Of a DNA stretch of 64,000 nt, positions 43,052-49,978 are shown piece by piece. The stretch comes from a virus. Positions within the stretch are counted from its first letter, which is position 1. Each line of letters begins with the position of its first letter. Both the position numbers and the translations under genes were made by a program. Location of the stretch: positions 46,995 to 110,994 of the IMG/VR virus record IMGVR_UViG_3300027747_000004. The stretch is one strand, 5' to 3'. The notes beneath the pieces are model-generated. The model saw only the letters and a program-made list of their open reading frames with translations, was not told the origin of the DNA and did not search any database.

Positions 43052-43257
43052 GTGTTCCCCCTTGCTCGGATTGCTTGATAGGCTTGGTATGCATAGAAAT
43101 GCTCTTTGCACAACTTCATACAAGCCTCACGCTCATCGGCGCGGATGAGGTCAATAAGTCTTGACTCATATGCTTCTCTCCAATAAGGCTCACCTTTGAA
43201 GTTGTAGTCAGCATACGCTTCAGCTTGCTTTGCAAGTTCAATGTCTCGTTTGTTCAT
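43048..43257 (-). CDS. Small early protein (69 aa)
   Basis: The start at 43257 (MNKRDIELAKQAEAYAD) overlaps the previous stop by ATGA. The product is helical and acidic/basic mixed (REAYESRLIDLIRADEREAC) with the short motif RADEREACxxLC often seen in small phage proteins of unknown role. Confidence 0.5.
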   Translation of the reverse strand: MNKRDIELAKQAEAYADYNFKGEPYWREAYESRLIDLIRADEREACMKLCKEHFYAYQAYQAIRARGNT

Positions 43258-43598
43258 GGTTTGTTCATCTCCTTGAGTTTGGCGTCTGCCCACAATGCTC
43301 CTGCGTAAAAAGATGCATTTGAAATAGTGCCTGTGTCCATTGCTTTTATTTCATCATCCGTCAGCCCTACCCACGGGCGCTGGGGTGGGGTAGCGTACAG
43401 GGGGATTGTGAAAGTTGATTTGTCATAACCATGCCCAAATAACCACAAGCTGCCATCAGGGTGCATCCATGCCTCAGGCTCCTGCGCTGGCTGTGCTAGG
43501 GCTTCTTGGACTGCTTTAATAGCGTTCAGTCGTTTTTCGTAGTCAAAATCCGACAACGCATCAAGCGCCAGCTTCAATGCTTCGTCTTTATTGCTCAT
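43254..43598 (-). CDS. Small early protein (114 aa)
   Basis: The start at 43598 (MSNKDEALKLALDALSD) precedes an Ala/Leu helix ending in IKAVQEALAQPAQEPEAW, then a beta part with GSLWLFGHGYDKSTFTIPLY and a C-terminal GLTDDEIKAMDTG. This layout, an ALxxALEAL helix, a proline linker and a LTDDEI end, is widespread in small phage proteins of unknown function. Confidence 0.5.
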   Translation of the reverse strand: MSNKDEALKLALDALSDFDYEKRLNAIKAVQEALAQPAQEPEAWMHPDGSLWLFGHGYDKSTFTIPLYATPPQRPWVGLTDDEIKAMDTGTISNASFYAGALWADAKLKEMNKP

Positions 43599-43818
43599 GA
43601 GTAAAACCTCTCCAGTGTACGTTAGTCGCAAGATACATTGCCCAGCTTCTATCAGTTTTACGTTTTGCGCCACTTACTGTGTATGCCACTACGCACCATT
43701 TTCCCCCATCCCACTTTGCAAACTCCATAGGATTGTCGTTGATGCGAACTTCGTATACGCCTATACGCGCAGGGAAAATGGTTACAGGGAACCAGTCGGT
43801 CATAATTGACTGCATCAC
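43588..43818 (-). CDS. Small DUF551-like protein (76 aa)
   Basis: The pattern of Trp and aromatic residues (TDWFPVTIFPARIGVYEVRI, MEFAKWDGGKWCVV, HWRGFTHEQ) is that of small phage proteins of the DUF551-like type, which usually end in WRG(L/F). It starts at 43818, overlapping the previous stop (ATGA). Function unknown. Confidence 0.5.
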   Translation of the reverse strand: MMQSIMTDWFPVTIFPARIGVYEVRINDNPMEFAKWDGGKWCVVAYTVSGAKRKTDRSWAMYLATNVHWRGFTHEQ

Positions 43819-44072
43819 ACTCCCTTGCTCTGCACACGCAGAAAGTCATCAGCACCACGCCGTACTGCGCCCATGCTTTCAGGGACATATTGTTGCCTAT
43901 CCCACACACTCATCTGCGGCGGTGGCACAGCATTGGGGTCTTTTGGCATTGGCACAAAGCCACCACGCACATAGCGAGCTGGGTTCTTGTCGCCTAGCTT
44001 GTTGGGCACAGCTGCAAGAGACGCGTCAGGATTCTTACGCATTAGGTTGGGGTTACCGCGATCAACTTTCAT
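43815..44072 (-). CDS. Small Pro/Asn-rich early protein (85 aa)
   Basis: The protein is basic with little secondary structure expected (MKVDRGNPNLMRKNPDASLA, RYVRGGFVPMPKDPNAVPPP). It starts in an ATGA overlap with the 44-aa membrane protein gene. No family recognised. Confidence 0.45.
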   Translation of the reverse strand: MKVDRGNPNLMRKNPDASLAAVPNKLGDKNPARYVRGGFVPMPKDPNAVPPPQMSVWDRQQYVPESMGAVRRGADDFLRVQSKGV

Positions 44073-44203
44073 TTCAAAATCCGATCAATAAAAGTTGGGG
44101 TGCAGGTCTTGGGCAGAGGCACCGATGCGTACGCGTAGCCGAGGATGAACATGGTGGTAGCTACAGCGCCTAGCAGTGCAAGGAAGTCTTTGAGCAGTTT
44201 CAT
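44069..44203 (-). CDS. 44-aa membrane protein
   Basis: The protein starts MKLLKDFLALLGAVATTMF and continues with ILGYAYASVPLPK, one membrane segment or a signal-anchor, then a short tail with a single Cys. Both ends overlap neighbours by ATGA, which strongly supports translation of this small frame. Confidence 0.55.
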   Translation of the reverse strand: MKLLKDFLALLGAVATTMFILGYAYASVPLPKTCTPTFIDRILK

Positions 44204-44394
44204 TTGTGGTCTCCATACTGCGCAAGGTAGGCCTCAAGGCGAGCAATGCGGGCTTGGTTGTAGCCCACCATGCTTTTGGCGTAATCAACGCCTGTTTGTG
44301 CAGTTAGCAGCTCAAGATAAGCTTCTGACAGTTCCGTGGCAGCTGCCTCCAAGTCGGTCGGGCCAGCCAGCAGTTTCTTTAAATACTTAATCAT
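44200..44394 (-). CDS. Small helical early protein (64 aa)
   Basis: The start at 44394 (MIKYLKKLLAGPTDLEAAAT) overlaps the previous stop (ATGA). The rest is one long helix with heptad spacing (ELSEAYLELLTAQTGVDYAK, IARLEAYLAQYG), probably a coiled coil. Function unknown. Confidence 0.5.
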   Translation of the reverse strand: MIKYLKKLLAGPTDLEAAATELSEAYLELLTAQTGVDYAKSMVGYNQARIARLEAYLAQYGDHK

Positions 44395-44564
44395 GATGCT
44401 ACTACCTTCGCGTTGAGGATACAAGCCTGTCTCCAGGCCTCGTCCCAGATAGCCTTAGGGTCTTCCAATAGGTCCATGGCGTCTGCACGCTTAAGCAGCG
44501 CCACCCAGTCTTCAAATGCCTGCTCCCAATTTTGGGCATGCGGTGGATTGTGTCCAGTAATCAT
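44391..44564 (-). CDS. Small acidic early protein (57 aa)
   Basis: The start at 44564 (MITGHNPPHAQNWEQAFEDW) overlaps the stop of the 31-aa membrane protein (ATGA). The remainder is helical (VALLKRADAMDLLEDPKAIW). An in-frame extension upstream exists but would run through another gene, so it is not used. Confidence 0.5.
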   Translation of the reverse strand: MITGHNPPHAQNWEQAFEDWVALLKRADAMDLLEDPKAIWDEAWRQACILNAKVVAS

Positions 44565-44656
44565 AGGTCCATTCCTAATACGCAGATCGTAAGAAAGTAC
44601 AGACCCAGCATGCAAATGCCGGACAGTACACCAATGCAGATGTCTTCGATTGTCAT
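44561..44656 (-). CDS. 31-aa membrane protein
   Basis: The frame reads MTIEDICIGVLSGICMLGLY and FLTICVLGMDL, one membrane-spanning helix and little else. It is linked on both sides by ATGA overlaps. Such one-helix phage peptides often target host membrane proteins, but nothing specific can be assigned. Confidence 0.5.
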   Translation of the reverse strand: MTIEDICIGVLSGICMLGLYFLTICVLGMDL

Positions 44657-44877
44657 GCTGTTGCCGCCTCTTTTGCAGCTTGTTCTTCAGCTTCAGAAAT
44701 TGCAACAAGCAATGCTGCTGCCATCTCACGAGCTTGGTCGCAAGTCATGGCATGGTTAAATGCCATTGAGCCTGACACCTGACTTACTATGACCACAGGA
44801 TTGTGCGCCGACATAGTCATGCTGCTGACTGCAATGGGGTCTTTGTTCCAGTAATTTTTGATGTAAATAGTTTGCAT
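44653..44877 (-). CDS. Small early protein (74 aa)
   Basis: The start at 44877 (MQTIYIKNYWNKDPIAVSSM) lies one base after the previous stop. The N-terminal beta segment (PVVIVSQVSGSMAFNHAMT) is followed by an Ala/Glu helix. No motif recognised. Confidence 0.5.
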   Translation of the reverse strand: MQTIYIKNYWNKDPIAVSSMTMSAHNPVVIVSQVSGSMAFNHAMTCDQAREMAAALLVAISEAEEQAAKEAATA

Positions 44878-44878
44878 G

Positions 44879-45130
44879 TTAGTCTCCAAAGTATTCGTCG
44901 GCTGCATCAGCCATGAGGTAGTGCTCGATCTCAGCGATCAAATCGCTGTTCATCTTACTAGTGATTTTGCGCTCAAGCCATGGCGCACGGCGGCCGCGGC
45001 GATCAAGGACATGGAATTCGCATTCGACGTAGGAGCCTTCAACGTCGCTGAAATAGTCAAATGCAACCACACCAAGTTGGCAAGGGATGCCAGCAACAAA
45101 AGTGTCGATGGTTGTAGAATAGTGAGTCAT
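44879..45130 (-). CDS. Small early protein (83 aa)
   Basis: The protein has a beta-rich first half (TTIDTFVAGIPCQLGVVAFD, YVECEFHVLDRRGRRAPW) and a helical acidic end (DLIAEIEHYLMADAADEYF). It has its own conserved leader, TTGAAAGGCATACATCATG, whose TGA is the stop of the preceding gene. Function unknown. Confidence 0.5.
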   Translation of the reverse strand: MTHYSTTIDTFVAGIPCQLGVVAFDYFSDVEGSYVECEFHVLDRRGRRAPWLERKITSKMNSDLIAEIEHYLMADAADEYFGD

Positions 45131-45142
45131 GATGTATGCCTT

Positions 45143-45301
45143 TCAAAAAACAGGGTTGTCAACTTCGCAAAGCTCAACAAAGACTTCTTTGACATGGAAG
45201 CCAATGCCGCGGTCAAACACAATAGTGAGGGCAGCGTCCTCGTCGATGGCTTCGACATCTACATGCCAGTCGCCGTTGATGTACACAGAAAAGATGTTCA
45301 T
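45143..45301 (-). CDS. Small acidic early protein (52 aa)
   Basis: The frame starts MNIFSVYINGDWHVDVEAID, an alternating beta pattern, and continues with DEDAALTIVFDRGIGFHVKE and a VELCEVDNPVF end. The start overlaps the stop of the first early gene (ATGA). Function unknown. Confidence 0.5.
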   Translation of the reverse strand: MNIFSVYINGDWHVDVEAIDEDAALTIVFDRGIGFHVKEVFVELCEVDNPVF

Positions 45302-45483
45302 TCATCATTCTCCTCAGGATACTCTTCAGTGTCGGCGCGGTCTGCATCGGTTTCAATAGCAGTGTGCTTGGCTTCCCATTCACGCTGGATCTTGCGTTGC
45401 CGCGCCTCTTCAGCCTGTTGCTCAGGGGTGATTGACTTGAATTGCCTAAGCAACTCGGCGTCAAATTCATCAAAGATGTTCAT
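45298..45483 (-). CDS. First gene of the leftward early operon (61 aa)
   Basis: This is the first gene after the early promoter, with leader CCATTGAAAGACATACATC and ribosome binding site GAAAG. The product is highly charged and helical (FDAELLRQFKSITPEQQAEE, ARQRKIQREWEAKHTAI), ending acidic. First-position early proteins in phages often act on host transcription or replication; no specific evidence here. Confidence 0.55.
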   Translation of the reverse strand: MNIFDEFDAELLRQFKSITPEQQAEEARQRKIQREWEAKHTAIETDADRADTEEYPEENDE

Positions 45484-45512
45484 GATGTATGTCTTTCAAT
45501 GGTCAGGTTGTC

Positions 45513-45556
45513 ACAGCAACGTTGCTGTAAGTGCATTGTACATCCGCTTTTTGCAG
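45513..45556 (-). promoter_or_regulatory. Leftward early promoter with 16-nt palindrome
   Basis: On the minus strand CTGCAA (45556-45551), a 10-nt gap and TGTACAAT (TACAAT 45540-45535) are followed by the perfect palindrome ACAGCAACGTTGCTGT (45513-45528), which would lie at the start of the transcript. The core CAACGTTG is the same as in the palindrome downstream of the 31598 promoter, suggesting a shared regulator. Confidence 0.5.
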
Positions 45557-45612
45557 CTTTTACCGCAAATAAAAAAATATTTTTGCTGCCCAGTTAGGCC
45601 TACAGGATGATG

Positions 45613-45618
45613 TATAGT
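45613..45618 (+). promoter_or_regulatory. Candidate rightward -10 for the primase-helicase gene
   Basis: The sequence TGTATAGT gives a TATAGT -10-like hexamer about 60 nt upstream of the leader peptide start, in the divergent control region. No -35 of good quality is present at 16-18 bp, so this is a weaker call than the leftward promoter. Confidence 0.35.
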
Positions 45619-45674
45619 AGACACCCCGCCATGCCTAGTGTGGCCTACCAACCTGACCATTGAAAGGCATCTAT

Positions 45675-45770
45675 GTGACAACGATTGTCAACGCTACAAC
45701 AAATAGTCAAAAAATAAGGCACCTGAAGTCTGTGGAACTTCAAAGTGCCTCAAAACTAACCAAGGATTAA
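45675..45770 (+). CDS. Possible 31-aa leader peptide before primase-helicase
   Basis: A GTG-started frame reads MTTIVNATTNSQKIRHLKSV and ELQSASKLTKD and ends two bases before the primase ATG. Its leader CCATTGAAAGGCATCTAT is the same box that precedes other genes in this phage, and the distance from AAAGG to GTG is normal. The ATG two bases upstream is followed at once by a stop. A stem-loop (45717-45750) lies inside the frame. Translational coupling or attenuation of the primase gene is possible. Confidence 0.4.
   Translation: MTTIVNATTNSQKIRHLKSVELQSASKLTKD
45676..45690. promoter_or_regulatory. 15-nt palindrome TGACAACGATTGTCA
   Basis: TGACAA and TTGTCA are perfect complements around CGA. 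The site overlaps the start of the leader peptide frame, downstream of the candidate rightward promoter. It has the size of a small dimeric repressor site. Confidence 0.4.
45717..45750 (+). promoter_or_regulatory. Stem-loop in the primase-helicase leader
   Basis: AGGCAC (45717-45722) pairs with GTGCCT (45745-45750), and an inner GAAGT/ACTTC pair extends the stem around a CTGTGGA loop, with a small internal bulge. No T-run follows, so it is not a simple terminator. Position 22 nt before the primase ATG suggests translational or transcriptional control. Confidence 0.45.
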
Positions 45771-45772
45771 CA

Positions 45773-47902
45773 ATGGACTCACAAATTGTGCCGACCGGAT
45801 TCGGCGCAAGTATAGTAACTCCGCAGCAATTATACACCAACTATCTACAAGATCGCGGGTTTGACGCAACAGATGTTGCGCAACTTGGGCTTGAACTACT
45901 TGATAGAGATCAAACAAAGGCTTTGCTAGGCCACACCGGTGAGTGGAGCATACGCATACCGTACCGCGACGTTGATGGCAAGGACACCGGCTTTGATCGT
46001 GTAAGGCTTTTGCAGCCGCGGGGCAAGATGAAGTACTCACAGGCCCGTGCCAGTGGCAGCCATATCTACTTCCCAGTCAAAACTAATTGGCGCCAAGTCA
46101 TCACCAATGTAGACATCCCCATCATCATCACCGAGGGTGAATTCAAAGCATGGGCCATCACCAAGGTCCTAGCTGCAGACACACTGCCTTACGCGTGTAT
46201 TGGCTTGGCGGGTGTGACCAGTTGGACAGACAAGCAGGGTATGCACCTTCACAAAGATCTCATGCAGATCATGTGGCGCAAAAAGACCAGCTTTGACGCC
46301 AAAAGCCGCCAAGTCTACATCATCTTCGACTATGACGGCGCTAAACCTGATGGCGAGCCCAATGAGCAGGTTGCACTAGCAGAGACTAAACTTGCAATCA
46401 CGCTGCGTGGGCTTGGCGCTGAGGTCCACCTTTGCCGTGTAGGGCGCTTTGGCTACGGTGAAGGCAAGAAATACGCAATTGACGATCACCTGCAGGCCGG
46501 CAAGACGCTTACTGAGGTGCTCACCGCGACCAGCATCGTAATGAATGGCGTGGATACACTAGATGTGAAGCTTCATGAGTTCTCTACAAGGTATGCCATG
46601 CTCAATGGCGATGTGATTCGGTTGAGCGATGGCCACATCCTGAACTTCAACAAGGCGCGCATTGACTCAGCGCAGCACATCTTTGTGCAGACAAACACCG
46701 TGCAAGGCAGAGCCGGACAGCCACCTAAGGTTGTCAGCCGTGAAATACCCCTCATTGAGGAGTACAAGAAGTGGCCCAAGAGGTGCGATATTAAAAAGGT
46801 GGGTATCTACCCACAGTACCAGGGACTTAGGGTCACTCCAGATGGCTGTTACAACTATCTAAACTCGTGGTCGCACTTTCCAACCTCAGGCGATGTGACT
46901 TTATACGAAGAATTCTGCAAATACTTCTTCAGAGATGAGATTGAGTTCATGGAGTACTGGCATGATTGGGTTGCAAACATCGTGCAATACCCGCATCGCC
47001 GTAACAACACCACTCCGCAATTCGTATCAAACAGTGAAGGCATCGGTAAGTCAGCAGTTGCTGAATTTATAGCTGAGATGCTAGGCCTTGGTGATGGGGC
47101 ACCTGCAATCATCGTTGGGCCTGATGAGTTGTTTGGCTCATTCAATGGGCTTTTACGAAACAAGATCTTCGTTGTGGTAAATGAACCATCATCCGACCGT
47201 GATGACCATAGCGCAAAGCTAAAGAACTTCATCACAAGCAAGGAGATCACCATCAACAACAAGTATGGGGCGCAATACTCCATAGAGAATTACATTAACT
47301 TTGTCTTCACAACCAATCGCCCTTACGTTACAACGATGGGTAACAGCGCAAGGCGTGAAGCTATTTACAAACCAGAGACTTTGACCAACACGGAGACGCA
47401 ACCATTGGTTGTAGCTTTGATGAAATGGGCACGTGCAGGCGGCTTTGGCGCCGTGCTGAATTGGTACTACAACCGCGACATCTCAAGCTTTGACCCATTC
47501 AAGGCAGCCCCAAGCACTAAGCGCAAGGCACAGGTTGTCAAGCTTTCGCAATCGGTGACTCAGCAATTCGCCAATGACTTGATCGACTGGACCAAGACTC
47601 ACATCAACGGGCTGGCATTCTTTACAAATCAGCAATTGCAAATACTGTTTAGAGCTTGGCAGGGTGATGAAAGGATGCCATCAGCCAAGTACGTCAAGGC
47701 TGCATTGTCAGGCATTTCACCTGGTGATGAGGCAGTCGTGTTTATGAAAAAAGATGATAGCGACGCGGCCAAAAATATTACTGTGCGAGGCTGGTTCATT
47801 GGTAATACTGAGGCATGGGAGATTTGTAATAAACGCTTGGTAGCAAAAACAACAGCTGACGCAGTCGCAAAAGAGGTCCAAAATATTACAGAATCCTTCT
47901 AA
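45773..47902 (+). CDS. Primase-helicase with TOPRIM and D5/DUF5906-like ATPase domains (709 aa)
   Basis: The N-terminal part contains a TOPRIM-like module: IIITEGEFKAWAITKVL (about 117), ACIGLAGVTSW, and VYIIFDYDG (about 181). The C-terminal half is an SF3-like helicase of the D5/DUF5906 kind: Walker A SNSEGIGKSAVAEF (about 420), VVVNEPSSDRDDHSAKLKNF, an ITINNKYG segment, and FVFTTNRPYV with a sensor NSARREAIY. Length and layout fit a phage primase-helicase that loads at the origin and primes the Pol I-type enzyme. It is alone in its operon and points away from the early genes. Confidence 0.8.
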   Translation: MDSQIVPTGFGASIVTPQQLYTNYLQDRGFDATDVAQLGLELLDRDQTKALLGHTGEWSIRIPYRDVDGKDTGFDRVRLLQPRGKMKYSQARASGSHIYFPVKTNWRQVITNVDIPIIITEGEFKAWAITKVLAADTLPYACIGLAGVTSWTDKQGMHLHKDLMQIMWRKKTSFDAKSRQVYIIFDYDGAKPDGEPNEQVALAETKLAITLRGLGAEVHLCRVGRFGYGEGKKYAIDDHLQAGKTLTEVLTATSIVMNGVDTLDVKLHEFSTRYAMLNGDVIRLSDGHILNFNKARIDSAQHIFVQTNTVQGRAGQPPKVVSREIPLIEEYKKWPKRCDIKKVGIYPQYQGLRVTPDGCYNYLNSWSHFPTSGDVTLYEEFCKYFFRDEIEFMEYWHDWVANIVQYPHRRNNTTPQFVSNSEGIGKSAVAEFIAEMLGLGDGAPAIIVGPDELFGSFNGLLRNKIFVVVNEPSSDRDDHSAKLKNFITSKEITINNKYGAQYSIENYINFVFTTNRPYVTTMGNSARREAIYKPETLTNTETQPLVVALMKWARAGGFGAVLNWYYNRDISSFDPFKAAPSTKRKAQVVKLSQSVTQQFANDLIDWTKTHINGLAFFTNQQLQILFRAWQGDERMPSAKYVKAALSGISPGDEAVVFMKKDDSDAAKNITVRGWFIGNTEAWEICNKRLVAKTTADAVAKEVQNITESF

Positions 47903-48118
47903 TTTACACGTTATTACAAAAGCGTATTACACTGTTAAATGCTCTAAGTTGTTGATTCTAAACGCTTATTACAATATTACATATATTACATTACTTAAAA
48001 CTATAGGAATATTAGATATATATACACTCCTCGTATATAGTTTTCGCGCCCGTTGTAATATTTTTTGTAATATGCCACAAATGATTATCTTGCCATTGAA
48101 AAGTGTATAATCTTGCCT
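47903..48118 (+). other. AT-rich intergenic region with TATTACA repeats (candidate origin)
   Basis: This 216-nt gap is strongly AT-rich. It carries a series of TATTACA heptamers (in CGTATTACACTG, CTTATTACAATATTACATA, TATATTACATTAC) and two reversed TGTAATAT copies near 48054-48073, plus the inverted arms AAAACTATA (47997-48005) and TATAGTTTT (48036-48044). Repeats next to a primase-helicase and ahead of the packaging genes are typical of a replication origin or a regulatory site for the late operon. No gene was found in it. Confidence 0.45.
48090..48111 (+). promoter_or_regulatory. Late promoter for the packaging operon, possible leaderless start
   Basis: TTGCCA (48090-48095), a 10-nt gap and TATAAT (48106-48111) precede the terminase gene. 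The distance from TATAAT to the ATG at 48119 is seven bases, so the transcript would begin at or next to the start codon. No ribosome binding site is visible before the ATG, which agrees with leaderless translation. Confidence 0.45.
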
Positions 48119-48571
48119 ATGACTACTACTAAACGCCCCGTCGGTCGCCCTACAAAGTATGACCCTGCTCTTTGCGATAAGATCGCAGACATGGGCAAAG
48201 AAGGTCTTTCACGTTGGCAAATTGCCTCACGTCTTGGCATTCACCCTAAAAACGTGGGTGACTGGGAAGCTGTGCATGAGGAGTTTCGTAGCGCCTTACA
48301 AGAAGCGAAGCAGCATGCGCTTGAATACTGGGAGACGCTAGCCCAGAATCACATGATTGAGAACCCAGGAGGACCGCGTTTGAACACCGGACTTTGGTCT
48401 CGGTCCATGGCTGCAAGGTTCCCCAACGAGTACCGTGAGAACAACAAGGTTGAAGTCGTAGGTAAGAACGACGGCGCCATTCAAGTTGACGTCATACACG
48501 ATTTTGCAAGTGATCTGGTTGCTGATCTGTTAGCTGCGCGCCAAGCTGATGTTGAAGCCGGAGATAGCTGA
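48119..48571 (+). CDS. Small terminase subunit (150 aa)
   Basis: The N-terminus is a helix-turn-helix (GRPTKYDPALCDKIADMGKE then LSRWQIASRLGIHPKNVGDW), the DNA-recognition module of small terminases; a central helical part (EEFRSALQEAKQHALEYWET) suits oligomerisation, and RFPNEYRENNKVEV near the end is typical of the family. The ATG at 48119 is used; an in-frame TTG at 48113 is possible. The large terminase gene starts 23 bases before this stop. Confidence 0.8.
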   Translation: MTTTKRPVGRPTKYDPALCDKIADMGKEGLSRWQIASRLGIHPKNVGDWEAVHEEFRSALQEAKQHALEYWETLAQNHMIENPGGPRLNTGLWSRSMAARFPNEYRENNKVEVVGKNDGAIQVDVIHDFASDLVADLLAARQADVEAGDS

Positions 48572-49976
48572 TCGTCTTGCCAAGCGCATAGCGTCTGGCC
48601 CTGACTTAAACAAAGCATCGCCTGAGTGGAAGGCGGCGTTGAAGGCCCGCATCAAGTGGCTGTCAATCGCAAACAAGCATCAAATTACTCCGGGCGGCGA
48701 TTGGTGGGACATTTGGCTGTTGCTTGCAGGGCGTGGCGCAGGCAAAACACGGTGCGCAGCAGAGTGGACTTGGTGGGAAGCATGGAGCCAGCCCGGGACT
48801 CGATGGCTTGTATCAGCACCAACGGGCGGAGATGTCCGTGATGTGTGCTTTGAAGGCGACTCAGGCTTGCTGTCTGTCATCCCGCCAATACTCATTTCTG
48901 ACTACATCAAGTCGCTGAACGAGATTAAGCTTGTGAATGGCAGCCTGATCAAAGGCATCCCAGCATTTGAGCCTTCACGTTTCCGCGGCCCGCAGTTTCA
49001 TGGTGGGTGGCTTGACGAGTTGGCTGCATGGGACTACCTTGATGACGCGTGGAACATGTTGCAGTTCGGCATGCGATTAGGCAAACACCCACGCATCATT
49101 GCCACTACAACACCTAAGCCAAAGCCCTTGATTGTGGATCTGGTGAACCGAGATGGCGAGGATGTATGCTATACCTCAGCCTCCACGTACGACAACATTA
49201 AGAACCTCGCTCCATCGTTCCAAAAACAGATCTTGCAATATGAAGGCACGACACTTGGGCGCCAAGAGATTCATGCTGAGATCATCGACCCTGAAGAATC
49301 CGGCATCATCAAACGCGACTGGTTTCAGCTTTGGCCGCATGACCGCGCATTGCCCCGCTTTGAGTTTGTGGTGCAGTCATACGACATTGCCACGTCGGAC
49401 AAGACCAAGAATGACCCGACCGCGTGTGTGGTCTTTGGCGTGTTCAAGCCCTCGCCTGACAAGCCCATGTCAGCAATGATCATCGACTGCTGGGAGGAGC
49501 ATCTGCAATACCCTGACCTGCGCCCCAAGGTCGTGGACGAGGCAACAAGCATTTACGGTGATGAGAATGAGTTTGGGTCAGGCAAGAAAGTCGACATCAT
49601 ACTCATTGAAGACAAAAGCGCAGGCATTTCACTAATCCAAGATTTGCGCCGTGCTGGTCTCCAAGTCCGAGGTTATAATCCTGGGAACGCTGATAAGACA
49701 ATGCGTCTTAACATCGTGGCGCCCATCATCAAACGCGGACTCATATACGTGCCTGAATCAGCAAACAATCCCGGTGCACCACGAACATGGGTTGAGCCTT
49801 TGCTGAACCAACTATGCGCCTTTCCAGAGGTCCGGCACGATGACCTTGTGGATGCCACCTCACAGGCATTGCGTTTGTTACGAGATCAAGGGTTCCTGAA
49901 CATCGATCCGTTGTACAATGACAATGACTCGTATGACGAAGACCGTCAACCCCGCACCAATCCATACGCGCAATAG
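48549..49976 (+). CDS. Large terminase subunit (475 aa)
   Basis: The packaging motor ATPase/nuclease has Walker A LLLAGRGAGKTR (Gly61-Thr67), a Walker B-like segment GGWLDELAAWD, and a coupling segment IIATTTPKPKP. The C-terminal RNase H-like nuclease shows YDIATSDKTKNDPTACVVFG (first Asp), LIEDKSAGISLIQDL and HDDLVDATSQAL (last Asp pair). Length fits TerL. The order TerS, TerL, a long protein, portal is compatible with headful packaging, which would produce the terminal redundancy seen in the window. Confidence 0.92.
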   Translation: MLKPEIADRLAKRIASGPDLNKASPEWKAALKARIKWLSIANKHQITPGGDWWDIWLLLAGRGAGKTRCAAEWTWWEAWSQPGTRWLVSAPTGGDVRDVCFEGDSGLLSVIPPILISDYIKSLNEIKLVNGSLIKGIPAFEPSRFRGPQFHGGWLDELAAWDYLDDAWNMLQFGMRLGKHPRIIATTTPKPKPLIVDLVNRDGEDVCYTSASTYDNIKNLAPSFQKQILQYEGTTLGRQEIHAEIIDPEESGIIKRDWFQLWPHDRALPRFEFVVQSYDIATSDKTKNDPTACVVFGVFKPSPDKPMSAMIIDCWEEHLQYPDLRPKVVDEATSIYGDENEFGSGKKVDIILIEDKSAGISLIQDLRRAGLQVRGYNPGNADKTMRLNIVAPIIKRGLIYVPESANNPGAPRTWVEPLLNQLCAFPEVRHDDLVDATSQALRLLRDQGFLNIDPLYNDNDSYDEDRQPRTNPYAQ

Positions 49977-49978
49977 CC

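Noticed and set aside
45671-45678. ATG-TGA as a start of a protein-coding gene
   Set aside because: The ATG at 45673 is followed at once by a stop codon. The GTG at 45675 is the only workable start there.
47903-48118. tRNA or small RNA gene in the intergenic gap
   Set aside because: No cloverleaf, anticodon arm or CCA end could be drawn; the sequence is too AT-rich and repeat-like.
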